DNA of 64,000 nt from JABGQS01 sp963666505. Its GTDB lineage: Bacteria; Bacillota; Clostridia; Christensenellales; SZUA-584. The stretch's first letter is position 1; every line of letters begins with the position of its first letter. The translations under genes and the position numbers were made by a program. The stretch spans positions 744,001 to 808,000 of the forward strand of contig CAXXXL010000003.1 of the NCBI GenBank assembly GCA_963666505.2, given 5' to 3'. The notes under the pieces were generated by a model. That model had not been told where the DNA came from, made no database searches, and saw only the letters and a program-made list of their open reading frames with translations. Of this stretch, positions 41,712 through 50,894 are shown piece after piece.

Positions 41712-42920
41712 ATGACAAAAGAAATCAGGGAACTGCGAGCACAAAAAACCGAGCTCGTAGCAAATGCTAAAGCTGTGCTTGCGCAGGGCAAGACGAGCGA
41801 GGCTAAAGAGCTCAACGCACAGATAACCGAGCTGAACGACAAGCTCGAAACGGCAGAGCGTCTCTATGACGAGGAACAGCGAAACGCAATGCCACCGACT
41901 CCTCCAAACCCGGAGAGCTCAGGACCGGTAGATGATCCGACATTAGACATGCGTGCTAGCAATGAGTATATGCGTTCGTTTTTCAAAGCGCTTGGGCTGG
42001 GCGTTAACGCAAGCACCGGCCGCGGCATCGAAGAATTAAAACCTTTGTATGACGCGCTTAGCACAACTGGCGGTACACCGGAGGGCGAAGACGGCGGGTT
42101 TCTGCTTCCGGTAGACTTCGACAACCTGATCTGGACGCTGCGCCGCGATTTCACCGCTCTGGCTGATCTCGTAACGGTAGAAAACGTGCAGACCTACACC
42201 GGATGGCGGGCGGTTGAGCAGCTTGCCAACACAGCAGGCTTTGCAGCTATGACAGAGCTAGTGAACATGACAGAGGTTACAGGCGAGCCGAAGTTCGACA
42301 AGATAACCTATGCAATGACCGATTACGGCGGCTACATGCCGGTTGCCAATTCGTTTCTGGCAGACGCTGGTGTAAACGTGATGACGTATCTCGCTAAATG
42401 GATGGCGCGCAAATCGGTCAATACAGAAAACGCGCTTATTCTCGCCAAGTGGCTGGCGATGACGCCCGTCACGTTTGACAAAACAAAACTGCTGGACTCG
42501 CTTAAAAAAGCGCTCAATGTGACTCTTGACCCGGCGATAAGCGTGCGGGCCAACATAGTCATGAACCAGGACGCGTTTAATTTCCTCGATACCTTGAAAG
42601 ACTCCGAGGGAAACTACCTGCTCAAACCCGACGTCACCAACCCCACCGCGTACACGCTCAAAGGCAGACCGGTGAAACTTGTGTCGAACGCCATACTGAC
42701 AACGCGCAGCGCGAGCGGGCATACCTATGCGCCTATCATACTTGGCGACTTCACGGAGCAACTCGATTTGTTCCGCCGTACACCGTATGAGATGGCGTCA
42801 ACAACCATCGGTGGTGTGGCATGGCGCCAGAACGCTACCGAAGTACGCGGTATTGTGCGGCTGGATATACAGAGCATTGACGAAGCTGCCGCTACAAAAC
42901 TGGAGATCCAGCTAACCTAA
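41712..42920 (+). CDS. Major capsid protein, HK97 fold
   Basis: 402 residues; AAAGGAG before ATG 41712. An N-terminal coiled-coil delta domain (about 1-75; LRAQKTELVANAKAVLAQGK) precedes the mature protein beginning near GTPEGEDGGFLLPVDFDN. NIVMNQDAFNFLDTLKDSEG and YAPIILGDFTEQLDLF are characteristic of HK97-type capsids. The protease should remove the delta domain. Order and length fit. Confidence 0.93.
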   Translation: MTKEIRELRAQKTELVANAKAVLAQGKTSEAKELNAQITELNDKLETAERLYDEEQRNAMPPTPPNPESSGPVDDPTLDMRASNEYMRSFFKALGLGVNASTGRGIEELKPLYDALSTTGGTPEGEDGGFLLPVDFDNLIWTLRRDFTALADLVTVENVQTYTGWRAVEQLANTAGFAAMTELVNMTEVTGEPKFDKITYAMTDYGGYMPVANSFLADAGVNVMTYLAKWMARKSVNTENALILAKWLAMTPVTFDKTKLLDSLKKALNVTLDPAISVRANIVMNQDAFNFLDTLKDSEGNYLLKPDVTNPTAYTLKGRPVKLVSNAILTTRSASGHTYAPIILGDFTEQLDLFRRTPYEMASTTIGGVAWRQNATEVRGIVRLDIQSIDEAAATKLEIQLT

Positions 42921-42947
42921 GATTCATTATACGAGGAGGTCATTAAT

Positions 42948-43928
42948 ATGTACGACCAGACTAGATTCCCATACAACCCAAAGGGTGGAGGTTTGCAAAG
43001 CGATGTGCCGCAGATTGCTATTAACCGTGTGCACGAAGGGTTCTACCACATTGCAGCAGATGACGCACCAGCCGCCGATACGGATGGCGTCCATGCTGCC
43101 AAGGCTTGTCCTGCAATCAACGAAGCTGCAGCAGCGGTAATCAAAGCCGCGTCAGCTGAAACGGACATTCTGACGATTACGCAAACGGTTGCTCTTGGAG
43201 AAAGCGCAAACGAGCTAAGCGTGTTGCTGACGACTTCCGAAGCCGACACCTTGGCTGTCACTAAAACGGACGAGACAAAAACTATAAACATAGCGCTAGC
43301 TAAAACCACAGCAACCAAAAACACGGCGGCGCTAATTCAGGCGGCGATTCGAGCACTTAGCACTGTTGGTGATATATCTGTTGCAGCAGTTGTTTGCGCT
43401 GCCGGAGGCGACTGGGATACAGCCGCTATTGCAACAGGCGAGATGCAAGCCGTTGAGTTTTCAGGCGGTCTTTCGCCGATTGACGTTGTTACAACGGATA
43501 TTACAAGCCCTGCAGCTGCGCGCAACGCCACAGCGACCGCAGGCGGCACAGCAGGCGACATCAAAGCAGTTGCGCAGACCGTGCACGGCACAAACCTGCT
43601 TGACGAGGTCATATCCGAAGTGCTCCCCGCGTTCACGGCCAACACACCCGGTACCGTGGTCGGCAACAAAGCGTTCAAGACGATTACAAGCTACGAGAGC
43701 CCCGCCCAGGACGGTCTTGGCGCAACAGTAGCCATCGGCTTTGGCGACAAACTGGGATTGCCCTGCATGCTCGGGCTGAACACTGTCGGGGAATGTTATC
43801 TGAACGGAGTAAAGGAAGCTGCAGCGCCTACGGTCGCGACTGACAGCGCCGCTGTCGAGAACAACACTGTCCTGCTGGCATCGGCGCTAGACGGCCACGA
43901 TGTGGACATTTTCATGAAGGTTTACTAA
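42948..43928 (+). CDS. Phage head-associated structural protein (326 aa)
   Basis: GAGGAGG precedes ATG 42948. Located between capsid and head-tail connector genes. The protein is very rich in Ala and Thr. It begins with a loop-rich head and has an internal stretch of short beta strands and Thr-Ala helices (LAKTTATKNTAALIQAAIRA). The C-terminal part (GLGATVAIGFGDKLGLPCML, LASALDGHDVDIFMKVY) resembles proteins found after the capsid gene in clostridial siphophages. Probably a capsid decoration or vertex protein. Evidence is mainly positional. Confidence 0.6.
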   Translation: MYDQTRFPYNPKGGGLQSDVPQIAINRVHEGFYHIAADDAPAADTDGVHAAKACPAINEAAAAVIKAASAETDILTITQTVALGESANELSVLLTTSEADTLAVTKTDETKTINIALAKTTATKNTAALIQAAIRALSTVGDISVAAVVCAAGGDWDTAAIATGEMQAVEFSGGLSPIDVVTTDITSPAAARNATATAGGTAGDIKAVAQTVHGTNLLDEVISEVLPAFTANTPGTVVGNKAFKTITSYESPAQDGLGATVAIGFGDKLGLPCMLGLNTVGECYLNGVKEAAAPTVATDSAAVENNTVLLASALDGHDVDIFMKVY

Positions 43929-43943
43929 GGGAGGCTTGCGGCC

Positions 43944-44237
43944 ATGGCGATCATCACACTTTCGGATGCTAAAACTTACCTGCGCGTTGAAGGTGACGAG
44001 TTCAATGCCGACATACAGCGGGCGATTGACAGCGCCGAGGCAACAATAAAGGCAGCGACGGGCGAAGTGTTTGACACCACAAACAGCATAGCCGTGGAGT
44101 GCGCGCTCATGTTAACGTCAAACTTTTTTGACAACAGAGGCGGGGTGCAAGAAAGCCGGTACTCCGCCCTTGACTTTGGCATCAACAATTTGCTGACCAT
44201 GCTGCAATACTGGACTGACGAGGTGGAGACTCAATGA
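43944..44237 (+). CDS. Head-tail connector (gp6-like)
   Basis: 97 residues after GGGAGG. LSDAKTYLRVEGDEFNADIQ and IDSAEATIKAATGEVFD are the first helices of the HK97 gp6 / phage_connect family. It forms a ring under the portal. It overlaps the next gene by four bases. Confidence 0.88.
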   Translation: MAIITLSDAKTYLRVEGDEFNADIQRAIDSAEATIKAATGEVFDTTNSIAVECALMLTSNFFDNRGGVQESRYSALDFGINNLLTMLQYWTDEVETQ

Positions 44238-44566
44238 ACGCTGCGAAATTGAGAAGCAGGATTACTATCCAGCAAAAAGCCGCACCTTTCGACGCGAACG
44301 GTGAGCCGGACGGTACCTGGTCGACTTTTGCCACTGTTTTTGCAAGCATAAAGCAGACGGGTGGCAGAGAGGTATATATCAACCAGCAGGTTGTAGCGCA
44401 GGCTACGCACCAGATAGAAATTCGATACAAGTCAGGGGTTACGACCAAGATGCGTGTGCTGCACGGTTCGCGCGTGTTCGATATTGTCAATGTCATCGAC
44501 AAGGATGAGCGGCACATGGAGATGTGGCTCGTCTGCAAGGAAACCGAACCGGGAGGTACAAAATGA
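44234..44566 (+). CDS. Head-tail adaptor / head closure protein
   Basis: 110 residues. LRSRITIQQKAAPFDANGEP, WSTFATVFASIKQTGGRE and ATHQIEIRYKSGV are classical for the SPP1 gp16-type head-tail joining family. It closes the head before tail joining. ATGA overlaps on both sides. Confidence 0.9.
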   Translation: MNAAKLRSRITIQQKAAPFDANGEPDGTWSTFATVFASIKQTGGREVYINQQVVAQATHQIEIRYKSGVTTKMRVLHGSRVFDIVNVIDKDERHMEMWLVCKETEPGGTK

Positions 44567-44877
44567 CGCTTGAGCAATTTCGCGATGTACTGCTGGCTGC
44601 TGACTCCAGCGCCACGCACTATACATCCAACTCTGCCGGGAACTACACGGTATGGGCCGAGTACGGTGACAAAGCTCTATTTTGTGATGATTCGCGAGAT
44701 GAACAGAGCAAGGTGTGGAAAATCCAGGTTGACCGTTACACCAAAACGCCGTACGACTCAGTGGTTGACTCAATCCGCGCTGCGCTAACTGTCGAAGACA
44801 TATCCTACACTTACCTGTGCGATTTTGAGCAGGAAACCGGATATATTCACCATATATTTGATTGCGAGGTGGTTTGA
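44563..44877 (+). CDS. Tail completion protein (104 aa)
   Basis: ATG 44563 follows GGGAGG and overlaps the head-closure stop. The protein has YTVWAEYGDKALFCDDSRDE and WKIQVDRYTKTPYD, then DYTYLCDFEQETGYIHHIFD-like strands at the end. Small alpha-beta proteins of this size and place act as tail terminators in siphophages. The assignment to a precise family is uncertain because HK97 gp10-type protein follows it. Confidence 0.7.
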   Translation: MTLEQFRDVLLAADSSATHYTSNSAGNYTVWAEYGDKALFCDDSRDEQSKVWKIQVDRYTKTPYDSVVDSIRAALTVEDISYTYLCDFEQETGYIHHIFDCEVV

Positions 44878-45290
44878 TGGCAAGTTTCGACACTTCCGGG
44901 ATTGATGAAATAATTACCGAGATGAAAAAACTCGGAAAGCTAGTTGGCCCGACTGCCGACCGAATGCTTTGTGCCGGCGCCGAAGAAGTTAAAAAGGCCT
45001 GGAAATCTGCAGCGGAGAAGCACGGACTGCGCGACACGGGCGACATGATAAGCTCAATTGGGTTTTCTAAAAAGCCAAAGGGCTCAGATAGCTTGCGTAC
45101 GATCGATATTTACCCACAGGGCAAGGACCGTAAAGGCAAACGTAACGCTGAAAAGGCGTTTATTTTGCATTATGGTACAAAGCACATAAAAGCTACTCAT
45201 TGGGTAGATGATGCGCACGACGCTGCAACTGCGCCCGTGAAGGAAGCAATGGAAACGCAGTTTAACAAAATGTTAGAAGGGAAAGGCTAA
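44877..45290 (+). CDS. HK97 gp10-like tail component
   Basis: 137 residues; ATG shares its A with the preceding stop (TGATG). Typical signatures: GIDEIITEMKKLGKLVGPTA, AEEVKKAWKSAAEKHGLRDT-GD, HYGTKHIKATHWVDDA. This family helps join heads and tails. Confident by motif and order. Confidence 0.88.
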   Translation: MASFDTSGIDEIITEMKKLGKLVGPTADRMLCAGAEEVKKAWKSAAEKHGLRDTGDMISSIGFSKKPKGSDSLRTIDIYPQGKDRKGKRNAEKAFILHYGTKHIKATHWVDDAHDAATAPVKEAMETQFNKMLEGKG

Positions 45291-45292
45291 AC

Positions 45293-46078
45293 ATGGCATA
45301 TATAGGATTAAAACACCCGGTATTTTCGCCGATTTCGAGCGAGCCTGCAGGAAGCGTGCCTGTGTACGGCACGGGGCTCGTTGTAGGCTACGCACTCGAA
45401 GCGAACATAAGTATAAAGCATTCAGACGCTAAACTGTACGCGGACGACGATGTGCGCGAATCGGACAACAGCTTTTTGTCCGGAACAGTCACACTCGGGA
45501 TTGATGATCTTAGCAAAGAAGCTATTATTGCTATGCTGGGATCACAGGAAAAAACCGTGGATGCAAAAAGCGTGGTTAGAGACGCTGGCTTATACGTTTC
45601 CCCTCTTGGAGGATTCGGATACTACAGAGTACGCAAAAAGGCCAATGTAAGGTATATCCGCGCGTTCTGGTATTACAAAACGCAATGGGCTATGCCGGCT
45701 GAAAGCGCTAAGACAAAAGGCGAGTCGGTTGAATGGCAGACTCCGAGTATCGACGGTGAAATATTCACGGTTGATGACACCGACTATACCTGGAGGGATT
45801 TCTATGATGCTACTACCGAAGCTGATGCGGTAGCATGGCTGAACGAGAAAGCTAACATAGGCGAGCCGGCAAGCAAGACAACGCTTGATGCGTCTATCGC
45901 AGCAGCGCTGTTGCTAGACCCAGAGGATTATACGTCTGCAAGCTGGGTTGACGCTGCGAATGCGCTTGAATCCGCCTTAGCGGTCGCGGCGCTGATCTCG
46001 CCGTCTCAGGCAAGGGTGGATAGCGCGCAGATAACGCTCGACGCGGCAGTTGACGAACTGGAGCTTAGACCGGTATAA
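45293..46078 (+). CDS. Major tail tube protein with C-terminal FIVAR-like domain
   Basis: 261 residues. The first 185 residues match phi13-type major tail proteins (GLVVGYALEANISIKHSDAK, LYADDDVRESDNSF, YYRVRKKANVRYI, then KGESVEWQTPSIDG). The last 65 residues form a separate helical module (DYTSASWVDAANALESALAV and SQARVDSAQITLDAAVDELE) with the FIVAR pattern seen in Gram-positive surface proteins. Such extra domains project from the tail tube and may bind the host surface. AAAGG lies upstream. Confidence 0.85.
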   Translation: MAYIGLKHPVFSPISSEPAGSVPVYGTGLVVGYALEANISIKHSDAKLYADDDVRESDNSFLSGTVTLGIDDLSKEAIIAMLGSQEKTVDAKSVVRDAGLYVSPLGGFGYYRVRKKANVRYIRAFWYYKTQWAMPAESAKTKGESVEWQTPSIDGEIFTVDDTDYTWRDFYDATTEADAVAWLNEKANIGEPASKTTLDASIAAALLLDPEDYTSASWVDAANALESALAVAALISPSQARVDSAQITLDAAVDELELRPV

Positions 46079-46084
46079 ACGATT

Positions 46085-46123
46085 AGGAGGACTTGGGCGG
46101 GTAACACCGCCCGTTTATTTATG
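46085..46123 (+). promoter_or_regulatory. Hairpin between Shine-Dalgarno and start codon of tail chaperone gene
   Basis: AGGAGG at 46085-46090 is 30 bases from ATG 46121, too far for normal initiation. Between them GGGCGG (46095-46100) and CCGCCC (46107-46112) form a perfect hairpin. Folding would shorten the effective distance to about 13 bases, so it may set or regulate translation of the chaperone. Confidence 0.5.
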
Positions 46124-46519
46124 AAAGAGAAAAAGCTAACTATTCAGATTGGTAAAAAAGAGTACAAACTTTTCTTCTCCATGCAGGCTTTTAATGAGGT
46201 TACCAGTCGATATGGCGGGTTCAAGGAAATGATCGAGAAAATGGGTGCTGAATCAACGGCAGATTATGCCTGGTTAATTACGCTGATGATAAACCAGAGC
46301 ATTGAAATCGAGAACGAAGAGAGTGGATCAGACGAATCGTTCATAACAGAAAAAACTGTGATGATGCACCTGACTCCAGGCGGCTTTATTAAAGCTAAAA
46401 ACGTAATGTTTGAAGCGATGAACGCAGGAATGAGCAGAGCGATACAATCCGATGTTGACAGTGACGAGGACGAGGTGCTCAGAGAAATAAAAAACGCAGG
46501 GAGCGCGGCGAGCCAGTAG
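46121..46519 (+). CDS. Tail assembly chaperone, short form (gpG-like)
   Basis: 132 residues. KEKKLTIQIGKKEYKLFFSM and FNEVTSRYGGFKEMIEK are typical of Gram-positive tail chaperones, and the C-terminus is acidic (VDSDEDEVLREIKNAG). It lies between the major tail protein and the tape measure gene, the conserved position. Chaperones coat the tape measure during tail assembly. A -1 frameshift near its end makes the longer form. Confidence 0.85.
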   Translation: MKEKKLTIQIGKKEYKLFFSMQAFNEVTSRYGGFKEMIEKMGAESTADYAWLITLMINQSIEIENEESGSDESFITEKTVMMHLTPGGFIKAKNVMFEAMNAGMSRAIQSDVDSDEDEVLREIKNAGSAASQ

Positions 46520-46689
46520 AACCGCTGCGCTTAATTAGCTGGGCACTTATTGCGGGCCTAACAGAGAAAGAAGCTTGGCGCTCGAGCCCCGGCAGGATAA
46601 TGGATCTGTTTGCGGTGCGCAAGGAGTACGACGAGCGGTTGCACGGGTTTGTTAAACTCAACAAAACGGATGGAGATTGGGATGGCTAG
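46121..46689 (+). CDS. Tail assembly chaperone, frameshifted long form (gpGT-like)
   Basis: A -1 shift at A-AAA-AAC (46489-46495) moves translation into an open frame that ends at TAG 46687-46689. It adds a 64-residue tail including EPLRLISWALIAGLTEKEAW and SPGRIMDLFAVRKEYDERLH. That tail has the hallmark SPGRIMDLFAxRxEYD pattern of phage gpT-type extensions. No independent start with a ribosome binding site precedes it. The ratio of long to short form is important in tail assembly of related phages. Confidence 0.82.
46489..46495 (+). promoter_or_regulatory. Programmed -1 frameshift site A-AAA-AAC
   Basis: The heptamer is in the correct register of the chaperone frame (ATA AAA AAC). Slippage by one base leads to AAA AAA and into the gpT frame. 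It is placed nine codons before the zero-frame stop. Confidence 0.8.
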
Positions 46690-49036
46690 AGAAATAAAAA
46701 CGACGCTTGCCCTGGACGGCGAGAAAGAGTTTAAGAAAGGTTTGGCCGAAGCGCAAAGTCATATGCGCGTGCTTGCTTCCGAGAGCAAAGCGGTGACGGC
46801 TTCTTTTAATACAAACAGAGGGTCTGTTGACGCGCTCACAGCAAAGAACCGGGTGCTAAACCAGCAGATTCAGCAGCAGCAGCAAATCGTAAAAGCGTTA
46901 AAGCAAGCGGTTGTGGATAGCACTTCTGCTTATGGCGAGAACAGTAAAACGACAGACGGGTATAAGATAAAGCTTAATAACGCATCAGCCGCGCTCGAAA
47001 ACATGAAAGGCGAGCTTGGTAAAAACGAGAACGCACTTAGTGATATGGCGGCTGCTGAGGATACTGCGGGCAATCAAGCCGCGAAGATGGGTAAGGATCT
47101 AAAGAAGTCGGAGTCCCAAACTAAAAGCTTCGGCAGTTCAATTAAAGAGTTCGCCAAAAGCAGCCTCGGGAACTTTTTGTCCATAGCGGCAGTTACCGCA
47201 ACATTAAAAAAGGCGTTTCAGGATTTGTGGAAGACTATCAAAGATTCGGCGAAGGCAGCAGATGATTTAGGCACGCTGTCAAAACAAACGGGTGTTGCTA
47301 CAGATACGCTGCAAAAGATGAACTATGCAGCTGCTGGTCTTGACGTTGAGACGTCAGTAATCACCGACAGCCTTAAAAAACTTTCGAAGAACATGTACAT
47401 GGCGTCGGTGGACACGAAGCTGCAGAAGGACGCGTTTGAGGCGCTCGGCATAGAATACGAAGATGGCAATGGCAAGCTTCGAGACAACCAGGACGTCTTT
47501 TATGAAATGCTGGATACGCTCGGTAAGATGACCAACGAGACAGAGCGCGATGCTTTGGCAATGATGCTGATGGGTAAGTCTGCTCAGGATCTGAACCCAT
47601 TGATTAAAGCAGGTGGCGGAGCTTTAAAAGCGTATGGTGAAGAGGCGCAAAGTGTGGGCGCCATAGTAGACGATCTTGCGCTTGCTTCCCTCGCGACACT
47701 GAACGACAAGATGGAAGAAAACGCTACTGTCGCTAAAGCGCAAGCAGCGAAAATGACAGCTGTAATGGGCACCGAGGCGTTAACGATAGACGGGCTTATA
47801 AACAAGATCAAAAACGCGTTCACAACGCTGGAATATGAGAGTTATCATTTTGGCGTGAGGATGTCGGGTGCGTCAGAAGATACAGTAGAATCGTTCGATA
47901 AACTTAAAGAGGGCGCTTTCGCCGCCGGGCTGTCGGTTGACGACTACATAGCAAAATACAACGAGCTGGCATATGTTCTGTTGATTCAGGGCGTACCGGC
48001 TAGTGAAGCTTTCGATCAAGCGATGCTGCTGACCGCACAGGGAATGGACGTTGCAACGTACGCAACACAACAGATGAGCGATGCGCAGGCTGGGTATGAC
48101 GCAACGGTTAGTGCAGCGCTCGAAAACTATGACGCGTTGGCTAAAGAGTACTCTATTAATGTTCAAGCGACAGCAGACACTTATTTATCAGCAATGGGCG
48201 GTATATTCGGTGGGTTCCCTGAAAAGGTGAAGCAGTCCGCCGATCAGATGCTTGAAGAGTTAAGAGCCCAGGATGTTGGAATGCGCGAATGGAGCGATAA
48301 CTTAGCGAGTCTTGCCGCGCGAGGCGTTGATGCAGGTATTGTTGATAAGCTGCGATCGTTAGGACCAGCTGCTGCCGGGCAGGTCGCTACGATGAACAGT
48401 ATGTCGGACGATAAGCTCAAAGAAACAGTAACTCTAATGCAAACAAACATGGATAATGCGGTAGCCGCTGCGCAAACGGCATGGGCGCCGTTAAAGGACG
48501 ATGTTGAAGCCGCCCTCGCAGTTGTTAACACGTCGGTATCAGACGAATATACCGGGATGTACGAAGCGGCTAAAACGTTCGGATCCGGGCTGGCTGACGG
48601 AATAGACGCTACGGCTCTTTTGGCATCCTCTTCCGCTTACCAGTCGGCAAAGAAAGCGCTGGCAGCAGCAAAGAGGGCGCTCGGGAGTACGCAGCCTACT
48701 TCAAACTTAGGCGTCATTCGGCCTTACGGCACCGGCGGGATTGTAACAACTCCGCAATTAGCGCTCATTGGCGACGAGGACGAGGTAATCATTCCACTGA
48801 ACAACACAAAAAGGTCTATGGACCTGCTAGCTTACGCAAACACTGCAATGCAGTCGTTCGCAGCGTCTGCACAAACTGACACGCCGGCGTTCTCAAGGGC
48901 ATTACCCGGCTCTTCAGGAAACGTGAATCACGCGCATTCAGGCACAATCCGTGTGGAAGGCGTGAACAATAAGGGTCAGTTCGAGGCTGTGTATGATATG
49001 CTGGTCGATAAAATTATGATGGAGGCGCGGGTATGA
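46682..49036 (+). CDS. Tail tape measure protein
   Basis: 784 residues from ATG 46682 after GGAG. Long coiled-coils (ALTAKNRVLNQQIQQQQQIV), a hydrophobic patch (SLGNFLSIAAVTATLKKAF), GTLSKQTGVATDTLQKMNYA and GYDATVSAAL are typical of minor-tail/tape-measure proteins. Its length sets tail length. At roughly 0.15 nm per residue a tail near 120 nm is expected (inference). The end overlaps the next gene (ATGA). Confidence 0.9.
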   Translation: MAREIKTTLALDGEKEFKKGLAEAQSHMRVLASESKAVTASFNTNRGSVDALTAKNRVLNQQIQQQQQIVKALKQAVVDSTSAYGENSKTTDGYKIKLNNASAALENMKGELGKNENALSDMAAAEDTAGNQAAKMGKDLKKSESQTKSFGSSIKEFAKSSLGNFLSIAAVTATLKKAFQDLWKTIKDSAKAADDLGTLSKQTGVATDTLQKMNYAAAGLDVETSVITDSLKKLSKNMYMASVDTKLQKDAFEALGIEYEDGNGKLRDNQDVFYEMLDTLGKMTNETERDALAMMLMGKSAQDLNPLIKAGGGALKAYGEEAQSVGAIVDDLALASLATLNDKMEENATVAKAQAAKMTAVMGTEALTIDGLINKIKNAFTTLEYESYHFGVRMSGASEDTVESFDKLKEGAFAAGLSVDDYIAKYNELAYVLLIQGVPASEAFDQAMLLTAQGMDVATYATQQMSDAQAGYDATVSAALENYDALAKEYSINVQATADTYLSAMGGIFGGFPEKVKQSADQMLEELRAQDVGMREWSDNLASLAARGVDAGIVDKLRSLGPAAAGQVATMNSMSDDKLKETVTLMQTNMDNAVAAAQTAWAPLKDDVEAALAVVNTSVSDEYTGMYEAAKTFGSGLADGIDATALLASSSAYQSAKKALAAAKRALGSTQPTSNLGVIRPYGTGGIVTTPQLALIGDEDEVIIPLNNTKRSMDLLAYANTAMQSFAASAQTDTPAFSRALPGSSGNVNHAHSGTIRVEGVNNKGQFEAVYDMLVDKIMMEARV

Positions 49037-49404
49037 AAGGTCAAGTTTGCGATTCGCTCGGCGTTGTAATGTCGGGCGTCATTGCTTTATATTGCCGCAC
49101 TAAACCCGTGCCTAATATCATACAGGATAAGACGCTGGGTGGGTCGTGGTTTGTTCAAACGGTAGGTATAGCTGCTGTTAAAGCGGATGTAAAACTCAGC
49201 GCCACGGGAATTGCAGCAAGAGACAGTTTGCTCACGGTATGGAGCGAGGGCGACAAAATCACTATAGATTATGACGGGTATAGAAGGACGGGTCTCATAA
49301 TATCTGAACCGGATGTTCAAATGACGCGGTATGGGCATCCTGAAGATAGAAAATATTTAGTGACTTTTGCGTTCGCGGTTATAACTGAAGAGGCAGCTTT
49401 ATGA
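49033..49404 (+). CDS. Tail protein (123 aa), possible distal tail component
   Basis: A short beta-rich protein: SLGVVMSGVIALYCRTKPVP, LLTVWSEGDKITIDYDGYRR and DRKYLVTFAFAVITEE. It lies directly after the tape measure gene, where distal tail or baseplate adaptors are encoded, but it is shorter than most Dit proteins. ATGA overlaps on both sides indicate coupling. Role inferred from position. Confidence 0.6.
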   Translation: MKGQVCDSLGVVMSGVIALYCRTKPVPNIIQDKTLGGSWFVQTVGIAAVKADVKLSATGIAARDSLLTVWSEGDKITIDYDGYRRTGLIISEPDVQMTRYGHPEDRKYLVTFAFAVITEEAAL

Positions 49405-50894
49405 GGGCTATACCCGTGGCGCTTGCTGAGAAAGTGCGCGATCTGCAGCAAACAAAAGGCAACGATGCTAACCCGCAATTGTCCGCAATCATCAGCCGTC
49501 ATAAGGTGCCGATAACGGATTATTCAATGTGGCAAACAGGGCAAATCGGCGCCATTGATGCGGTAAGTGTTTCTGTCGCGGCATCAAGGCCGGATCCCGC
49601 GTTGCGCGCAGACAGACTGTACGTTGCCGCAATACAAACGGGCAGCGCAGTGATATACAGCTCGGTGTTCGACGGATGGAGGCCGCCTGTGGCATGGAGC
49701 ACCATAGCCACGATTGACGATGCTGTTTATGCGGCTCTGGCATTTGAAGGTATATACACCAGCTTAGGTCGGCGGGTTGAGTTTTCTACCGTGGGCGAGC
49801 CTCTGGTGTTCTGGATTGATTCAGCGGGCGACGTTTACGCAAAATCAGTAACGGATACAGGGCCGGGCACGTTGCTTGCTGCAGAGACGATAGCAATCAG
49901 CGCGATCATGGGCCCGGCCGGTTATGGCGGGAGCGTATCGTCAGGGCTGGTGCTGGCGTGTGTAACTGATACCGGGTCGGTGCTGACCCGGCAATATGCA
50001 GATGGTGTCTGGGAGAACGGGGTCCTATGCTCCTCTGCCCCGGCTAATGTTGTTGACATCGCGTTATCACGCACATGGGATTATAGGGTGGCGATGACGC
50101 TAAAGACAAGCGATGGTAAAGTCTATCTGATGACCGGAAAGAGCATGATTTCAGGCAACGCCAACAATGCGTTTATTGACGTACCCGAGGTCGAGCTCGC
50201 CGTCGAAGTAAATAAAACCATTCAGAATTATACAAAGGCGGCTGATGAAAATATAGAAATGGCCGATATAGGAATGAGCGCGGATGTCTACAGTGCGGTT
50301 GCGCCAACGCTGCTAAGCGTCGCTAACATCGATGACGGTAACGGCAACTGGGGATTGAAGCTTAGGCTGGTTTATAGCGGGCCGGTATATGACATCACCG
50401 GGAACGCTTCATCCTTTGTGCTTACTGCCGGTTCCGATTTCGCAGGTGAAGCAGTAGAATACGACTCGGCCGATCCGGAATTTAAGACTTTGCTCCTTAC
50501 ACTTACAGATTTCAACAACAGAACACCGCAGTGCACTCTTATTTATACGCCCGGGACTCTTGCCAGCGGGCCGTCCGTAACGCTGCTTGACAGCCAGTCC
50601 GTGCAGTTTACTGCAACGGGTCTAGTGCCGAATGCGCCGCCGGCCGTGGTCTCGATTGCGGCGCTCAGCAATACAGTTATCGACATAGAATTTGATTCTG
50701 CCTTGAGTTCAGCGGATATTAGCGCGAACCTGGCGGCGATTGCAGTCAGCGGCAACGAACCTCTCTACTCGCCAGATGGCGGGAATGTGGCAACGGACTA
50801 TATAGTTAGCAACGTTGATTTTGCACCGGCTTTAGAAGACTCACAGGACATAAGTCTTGCTTCGGGAACGCTGACCGACATGGAGGTGGTATAA
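49401..50894 (+). CDS. Large tail/baseplate structural protein (497 aa)
   Basis: The N-terminal 55 residues (REKVRDLQQTKGNDANPQLS) are charged and likely an attachment segment. The next 220 residues show repeated blade-like strands (RLYVAAIQTGSAVIYSSVFD, YRVAMTLKTSDGKVYLMTG), suggesting a beta-propeller. The C-terminal part has Ig-like or Big-type patterns (IDIEFDSALSSADISANLAA). A surface-exposed baseplate or receptor-binding role is inferred. No named family. Confidence 0.6.
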   Translation: MRAIPVALAEKVRDLQQTKGNDANPQLSAIISRHKVPITDYSMWQTGQIGAIDAVSVSVAASRPDPALRADRLYVAAIQTGSAVIYSSVFDGWRPPVAWSTIATIDDAVYAALAFEGIYTSLGRRVEFSTVGEPLVFWIDSAGDVYAKSVTDTGPGTLLAAETIAISAIMGPAGYGGSVSSGLVLACVTDTGSVLTRQYADGVWENGVLCSSAPANVVDIALSRTWDYRVAMTLKTSDGKVYLMTGKSMISGNANNAFIDVPEVELAVEVNKTIQNYTKAADENIEMADIGMSADVYSAVAPTLLSVANIDDGNGNWGLKLRLVYSGPVYDITGNASSFVLTAGSDFAGEAVEYDSADPEFKTLLLTLTDFNNRTPQCTLIYTPGTLASGPSVTLLDSQSVQFTATGLVPNAPPAVVSIAALSNTVIDIEFDSALSSADISANLAAIAVSGNEPLYSPDGGNVATDYIVSNVDFAPALEDSQDISLASGTLTDMEVV

